Shown piece by piece: positions 45,966 through 48,495 of a stretch of DNA of 48,495 nt. A program made the position numbers and the translations under genes. The notes under the pieces are model-generated. The model was not told the DNA's origin, did no database searches, and saw only the letters and a list, made by a program, of their open reading frames with translations. Position 1 is the stretch's first letter. The number at the start of each line of letters is the position of its first letter. Source of the DNA: Pseudomonas sp. (GTDB lineage: Bacteria; Pseudomonadota; Gammaproteobacteria; Pseudomonadales; Pseudomonadaceae); NCBI RefSeq assembly GCF_030698175.1, contig NZ_JAUYNT010000023.1, positions 1-48,495 of the forward strand, written 5' to 3'.

Positions 45966-47099
45966 ATGTCCGAGCTATTTCCCAGTATCGATCCCGATGG
46001 CCTGATCGAGTATTCAGTGGTCTACACCGACCGCTCGCTGAACCATATGTCCAAGGCATTTCAGCGGGTAATGAATGACATTTCCAGCACCCTGAAACAG
46101 GTCTACAACGCCCACGCCGTGGCCATAGTACCCGGCAGCGGCACCTTCGGCATGGAGGCGGTGGCGCGGCAATTGGCGACTGGGCAAAAATGCCTGGTAA
46201 TCCGCAACGGCTGGTTCAGTTATCGCTGGACGCAGATTCTGGAAATGGGCGCTATCCCGGCCTCGGTGCAGGTACTTAAAGCCCGCCCACTGGTGGCGGG
46301 TCACCAAGCCGCGCTGGCCCCAGCACCGCTGGCCGAAGTGCTGGCGACTATTGCAGCGGAAAAACCGCAAGTGGTGTTCGCCCCGCACGTAGAAACCGCC
46401 TCCGGCATGCTACTGCCTGACGACTACCTGCGCGCCGTGGCCGACGCGGTGCACGCAGTCGGCGGCTTGTTCGTGCTCGACTGCATCGCCTCCGGCGCCC
46501 TGTGGGTCGATATGCAGGCCTGCGGCATTGACGTGCTGATCAGCGCCCCGCAAAAAGGCTGGAGCGCCTCGCCGTGCTGCGCCTTGGTGATGATGAGCGA
46601 GCGCGCCCTTGAACGAGTCAACGCCACGCAAAGCACGAGTTTTGCCTGCGACCTGAAAAAATGGCTGCAGATCATGCAAGCCTACGAACAAGGCGGCCAC
46701 GCCTACCACGCCACCCTACCCTGCGACGCCCTGGCGCGCTTTCGCGACGTGATGCTGGAAACCCAAGCCTACGGCTTCGACAAAATCCGCGACCAGCAAC
46801 TGGAACTCGGCCAACGGGTGCGCGCCCTGTTAAGCGAAAAAGGCTTCAACAGCGTCGCCGCCAAAGGCTTCGAAGCGCCCGGCGTGGTGGTTTGTTACAC
46901 CGAAGACGCGGGCTTTAAAAACGGCCAAAAATTCGCCGCCCAAGGCCTGCAAATCGCCGCCGGCGTACCGCTGCAATGCGACGAACCAGCGGATTTTCAA
47001 ACCTTCCGCATCGGCCTGTTCGGCCTTGAAAAACTGCAAAACATCGCGCGCACCGTGAGCACCCTGGAGCAAGCGCTGGAGAAAATCGAACAGGCCTAA
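45966..47099 (+). CDS. Class V PLP-dependent aminotransferase
   Basis: The 378-residue product is a fold-type I enzyme of the alanine-glyoxylate/serine-pyruvate aminotransferase group. The PLP-binding Lys197 is seen in SAPQKGWSASPC. The Asp of FVLDCIASGALWVDM lies upstream, and VPGSGTFGMEAVARQ forms the phosphate-binding region near the N-terminus. The length is normal and there is no signal peptide. The amino donor and acceptor cannot be assigned; 2-aminoethylphosphonate and serine/alanine enzymes share this fold, and no phosphonate genes are near. I chose ATG 45966, with a TGGAGT site upstream; the frame is open back to 45840. A repeat-rich gap follows. Confidence 0.9.
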   Translation: MSELFPSIDPDGLIEYSVVYTDRSLNHMSKAFQRVMNDISSTLKQVYNAHAVAIVPGSGTFGMEAVARQLATGQKCLVIRNGWFSYRWTQILEMGAIPASVQVLKARPLVAGHQAALAPAPLAEVLATIAAEKPQVVFAPHVETASGMLLPDDYLRAVADAVHAVGGLFVLDCIASGALWVDMQACGIDVLISAPQKGWSASPCCALVMMSERALERVNATQSTSFACDLKKWLQIMQAYEQGGHAYHATLPCDALARFRDVMLETQAYGFDKIRDQQLELGQRVRALLSEKGFNSVAAKGFEAPGVVVCYTEDAGFKNGQKFAAQGLQIAAGVPLQCDEPADFQTFRIGLFGLEKLQNIARTVSTLEQALEKIEQA

Positions 47100-47105
47100 A
47101 CCGCT

Positions 47106-47212
47106 GGTGGACAAGCTGCGCGTTGTCCACCCTACCCGGCGATATGGAGATTACGTAGGGTGGAAAACTGCGCAGCATTTTCCACCGCAAATGTAGGGCG
47201 GGTGAAGCCCGC
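47106..47212. repeat. Cluster of three GTAGGGTGG-type palindromic repeats
   Basis: Three short hairpins stand in a row: 47106-47131 (GGTGGACAA/TTGTCCACC arms), 47159-47186 (GGTGGAAAA/TTTTCCACC arms) and 47193-47212 (GCGGG/CCCGC arms). Each carries GTAGGGTGG or a close variant at one edge. They resemble the inner repeats of the element at 35871-36129, so both belong to one dispersed family. They fill most of the gap between the aminotransferase and DUF4166 genes. Confidence 0.75.
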
Positions 47213-47270
47213 ATAGGATCAGAGCTCGCGGGAGGCACTGCCCAGTCCAAACAATCCAAGAGATCACGTT

Positions 47271-47837
47271 ATGAGCAGCAACTTAGTCAGCGATTGGTTT
47301 GGTCAGGAGTTCAATAATCTACATCCGATGCTGCAACAGCTTCACCGACAAGGCGGCCTGTTAGCCGGCACAGTTAAGGTTGTCATTCCACGGGGTGCCG
47401 CAGGGGTAATAGGCAAACGGCTAGCAAGCAAGCTCGGAGTACCAACGAGCTCCGGCGACCATATACTAGTCGTTACCATCTCTCATCATGCCGACGGGCT
47501 GCATTGGGATCGCTGCTTTAACTCGCAAACGACCATGAACTCAACCTTCACGCCAATTGGCGAACTACCGAATGGCTACTGGCTAGAAAATACCGGGCCG
47601 CTAAAAATGTTTTTAACCGTAGACACCATAAACGGCGGCTGGCACTGGCGCTGTCTAAAGATGAAAGTGCGTGGCTTACGCTTACCCCTGTGGCTATTCC
47701 CCCACTCGACTGCGTTCAAAACCATTGAGGGTGATAAATACCGATTTTACGTAGGGTTCTCCTTGCCCTTCTTCGGCACCATTCTTTCCTATGGCGGCCT
47801 GCTCACCCCAAGTGTTGCGGAAAGCATCTTTGATTGA
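47271..47837 (+). CDS. DUF4166 family protein
   Basis: The 188-residue product resembles DUF4166 proteins, which often occur as a C-terminal part of larger oxidoreductases or stand alone. Features are the N-terminal FNNLHPMLQQLHRQGG, the basic Gly-rich GAAGVIGKRLASKLG, HWDRCFNSQTTMNS and a C-terminal hydrophobic stretch (FYVGFSLPFFGTILSYGGL). The function is not known. It begins at ATG 47271 after the repeat cluster and overlaps the COQ7-like gene by up to 47 bases. The local base composition is lower in GC than in the aminotransferase, and codon use is less biased, which may mean recent acquisition. Confidence 0.65.
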   Translation: MSSNLVSDWFGQEFNNLHPMLQQLHRQGGLLAGTVKVVIPRGAAGVIGKRLASKLGVPTSSGDHILVVTISHHADGLHWDRCFNSQTTMNSTFTPIGELPNGYWLENTGPLKMFLTVDTINGGWHWRCLKMKVRGLRLPLWLFPHSTAFKTIEGDKYRFYVGFSLPFFGTILSYGGLLTPSVAESIFD

Positions 47838-48339
47838 TTTGGCAAAAGAACTGCGCGTGATGCATGCCTGCGAAAAGGGCGCCATCGGGGTTTATCGAGG
47901 ACACAAATGTGTTGCTCGTTACTTCTTCCGCGCCAAGCTCGAAGAGCTCGACTGCATGCGATTTCACGAACGTGAACATTCGGAAATTTTCGCCCGTCTG
48001 CTGAGAGAATATGGTTTTCGCCAATGCTATCTGGCTTTTCTCTGGATCTACGGTGGTCTGTTCTACGGCGTATTCGTCGGTGCCTTCGGTCTCAAGGCAA
48101 TTGGTCGAAGCACTGCGACTATTGAAGATATTGTTGATCGTGAATTCGATAACTCGCTCAAGCAGATACAACAATGGCCAGCGGTCTGCGACATCGTTAG
48201 AGCGATACAAATAGAAGAGCGCGAGCATAAAGCTAGCGGCGAGCTTTTCGCAGGCGACACCATCGAAGCCAAATCGATCATCGTTAATATTGCAAGAGCG
48301 GGAGCTTATGCAGCAAAGCACCTTGCTGAAACGCTATAA
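47791..48339 (+). CDS. COQ7-like diiron protein
   Basis: The product, up to 182 residues, resembles demethoxyubiquinone hydroxylase (COQ7/UbiF-type) ferritin-like proteins. Iron-ligand helices are visible: VMHACEKGAIGVYRG, CMRFHEREHSEIF with an ExxH, DIVDREFDNSLK, and IEEREHKASGEL with a second ExxH. A hydrophobic stretch (YLAFLWIYGGLFYGVFVGAFG) could form the membrane-associated part. It may hydroxylate a quinone or another lipid; the exact substrate is not shown. The start is uncertain: ATG 47791 overlaps DUF4166 by 47 bases, and later GTG or TTG codons (47812-47839) would still precede the first ligand. The overlap suggests translational coupling. Confidence 0.75.
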   Translation: MAACSPQVLRKASLIDLAKELRVMHACEKGAIGVYRGHKCVARYFFRAKLEELDCMRFHEREHSEIFARLLREYGFRQCYLAFLWIYGGLFYGVFVGAFGLKAIGRSTATIEDIVDREFDNSLKQIQQWPAVCDIVRAIQIEEREHKASGELFAGDTIEAKSIIVNIARAGAYAAKHLAETL

Positions 48340-48394
48340 ATCAATATCAACACTTAAGGAGACGCTGAAAAAATCAGCCTTCCGTTCCGGCAAC

Positions 48395-48477
48395 CGAGAT
48401 AGCCACTAAAAAACGGGCTATCTCGACCGATTAAGGCCTTTTCAGCCTCTTTTACCTTGGCAGCAACCGCTGCCAAG
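48395..48477. other. Two hairpins and a possible transposase tail at the window edge
   Basis: A 10-base-arm hairpin (48395-48404 with 48416-48425, CGAGATAGCC/GGCTATCTCG) and a 9-base-arm hairpin (48456-48464 with 48469-48477) stand close together. On the minus strand a frame enters from the window edge and ends at TAA 48452-48454 with YGKQAWQRLLPR, which could be a transposase C-terminus. This is too short to be sure. Together they may mark the end of an insertion sequence lying mainly outside the window. Confidence 0.3.
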
Positions 48478-48495
48478 CCTGTTTCCCATACTCAA

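Noticed and set aside
1..48495. CRISPR arrays, tRNA or rRNA genes, prophage or toxin-antitoxin systems
   Set aside because: No regularly spaced repeats, no tRNA-like cloverleaf sequence and no phage structural or toxin-like genes were recognised by eye; a tRNAscan and CRISPR search were not possible.

Overview
The window looks like the chromosome of a Pseudomonas or a close relative (Pseudomonadaceae, Gammaproteobacteria). The DNA is GC-rich. The gene order tsaE-nnr-queG-orn-rsgA-motBA-HDOD-rhdA-psd-fimW-fimX-serB-ahpA, then parC to parE, yqiA, cpdA, yqiB and nudF, is as I remember it from the P. aeruginosa PA4948-PA4971 neighbourhood. FimX in particular starts and is sized like the P. aeruginosa protein. 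The assignment rests on recall, not on a search.

Layout. 1-199: edge of a structured repeat. 200-10488: housekeeping genes (tRNA t6A, NAD(P)HX repair, queuosine, oligoribonuclease, ribosome GTPase, flagellar stator, HDOD protein, rhodanese, phosphatidylserine decarboxylase). 10656-14606: the c-di-GMP receptor pair FimW/FimX, linked to type IV pili. 14679-17743: serB and a divergent AhpA/YtjB membrane protein. 17819-35860: an accessory block between ahpA and parC. 36200-44696: a minus-strand run nudF-yqiB-cpdA-yqiA-parE-esterase-retropepsin-parC, mostly overlapping or closely spaced. 45051-48339: a solute-binding protein, a class V aminotransferase, and an overlapping DUF4166/COQ7-like pair.

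The accessory block is the most interesting part. It holds an orphan PqiC-like lipoprotein, a 7TM c-di-GMP phosphodiesterase, and a 1949-residue protein. That protein joins a GMC (cholesterol-oxidase-like) flavin oxidase with a ferredoxin-like Cys cluster, an alpha/beta hydrolase with Cys in the nucleophile elbow, and a PhoD-like metallophosphatase. After it comes a tight five-gene cassette: histidine kinase, REC-HD-GYP-like regulator, REC-only regulator, paralogous histidine kinase, and a 1290-residue membrane protein (7TM/sensor-PAS-LOV-GGDEF-EAL-REC). The LOV domain carries the photoactive-type Cys. I read the cassette as a possible blue-light or flavin-responsive phosphorelay acting on c-di-GMP.

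Together with FimW, FimX, the stator genes and the cAMP phosphodiesterase CpdA, the window is rich in second-messenger control of surface behaviour. Intergenic repeats of a GTAGGGTGG family occur at 35.9-36.1 kb and 47.1-47.2 kb. I saw no tRNA, rRNA or CRISPR array.
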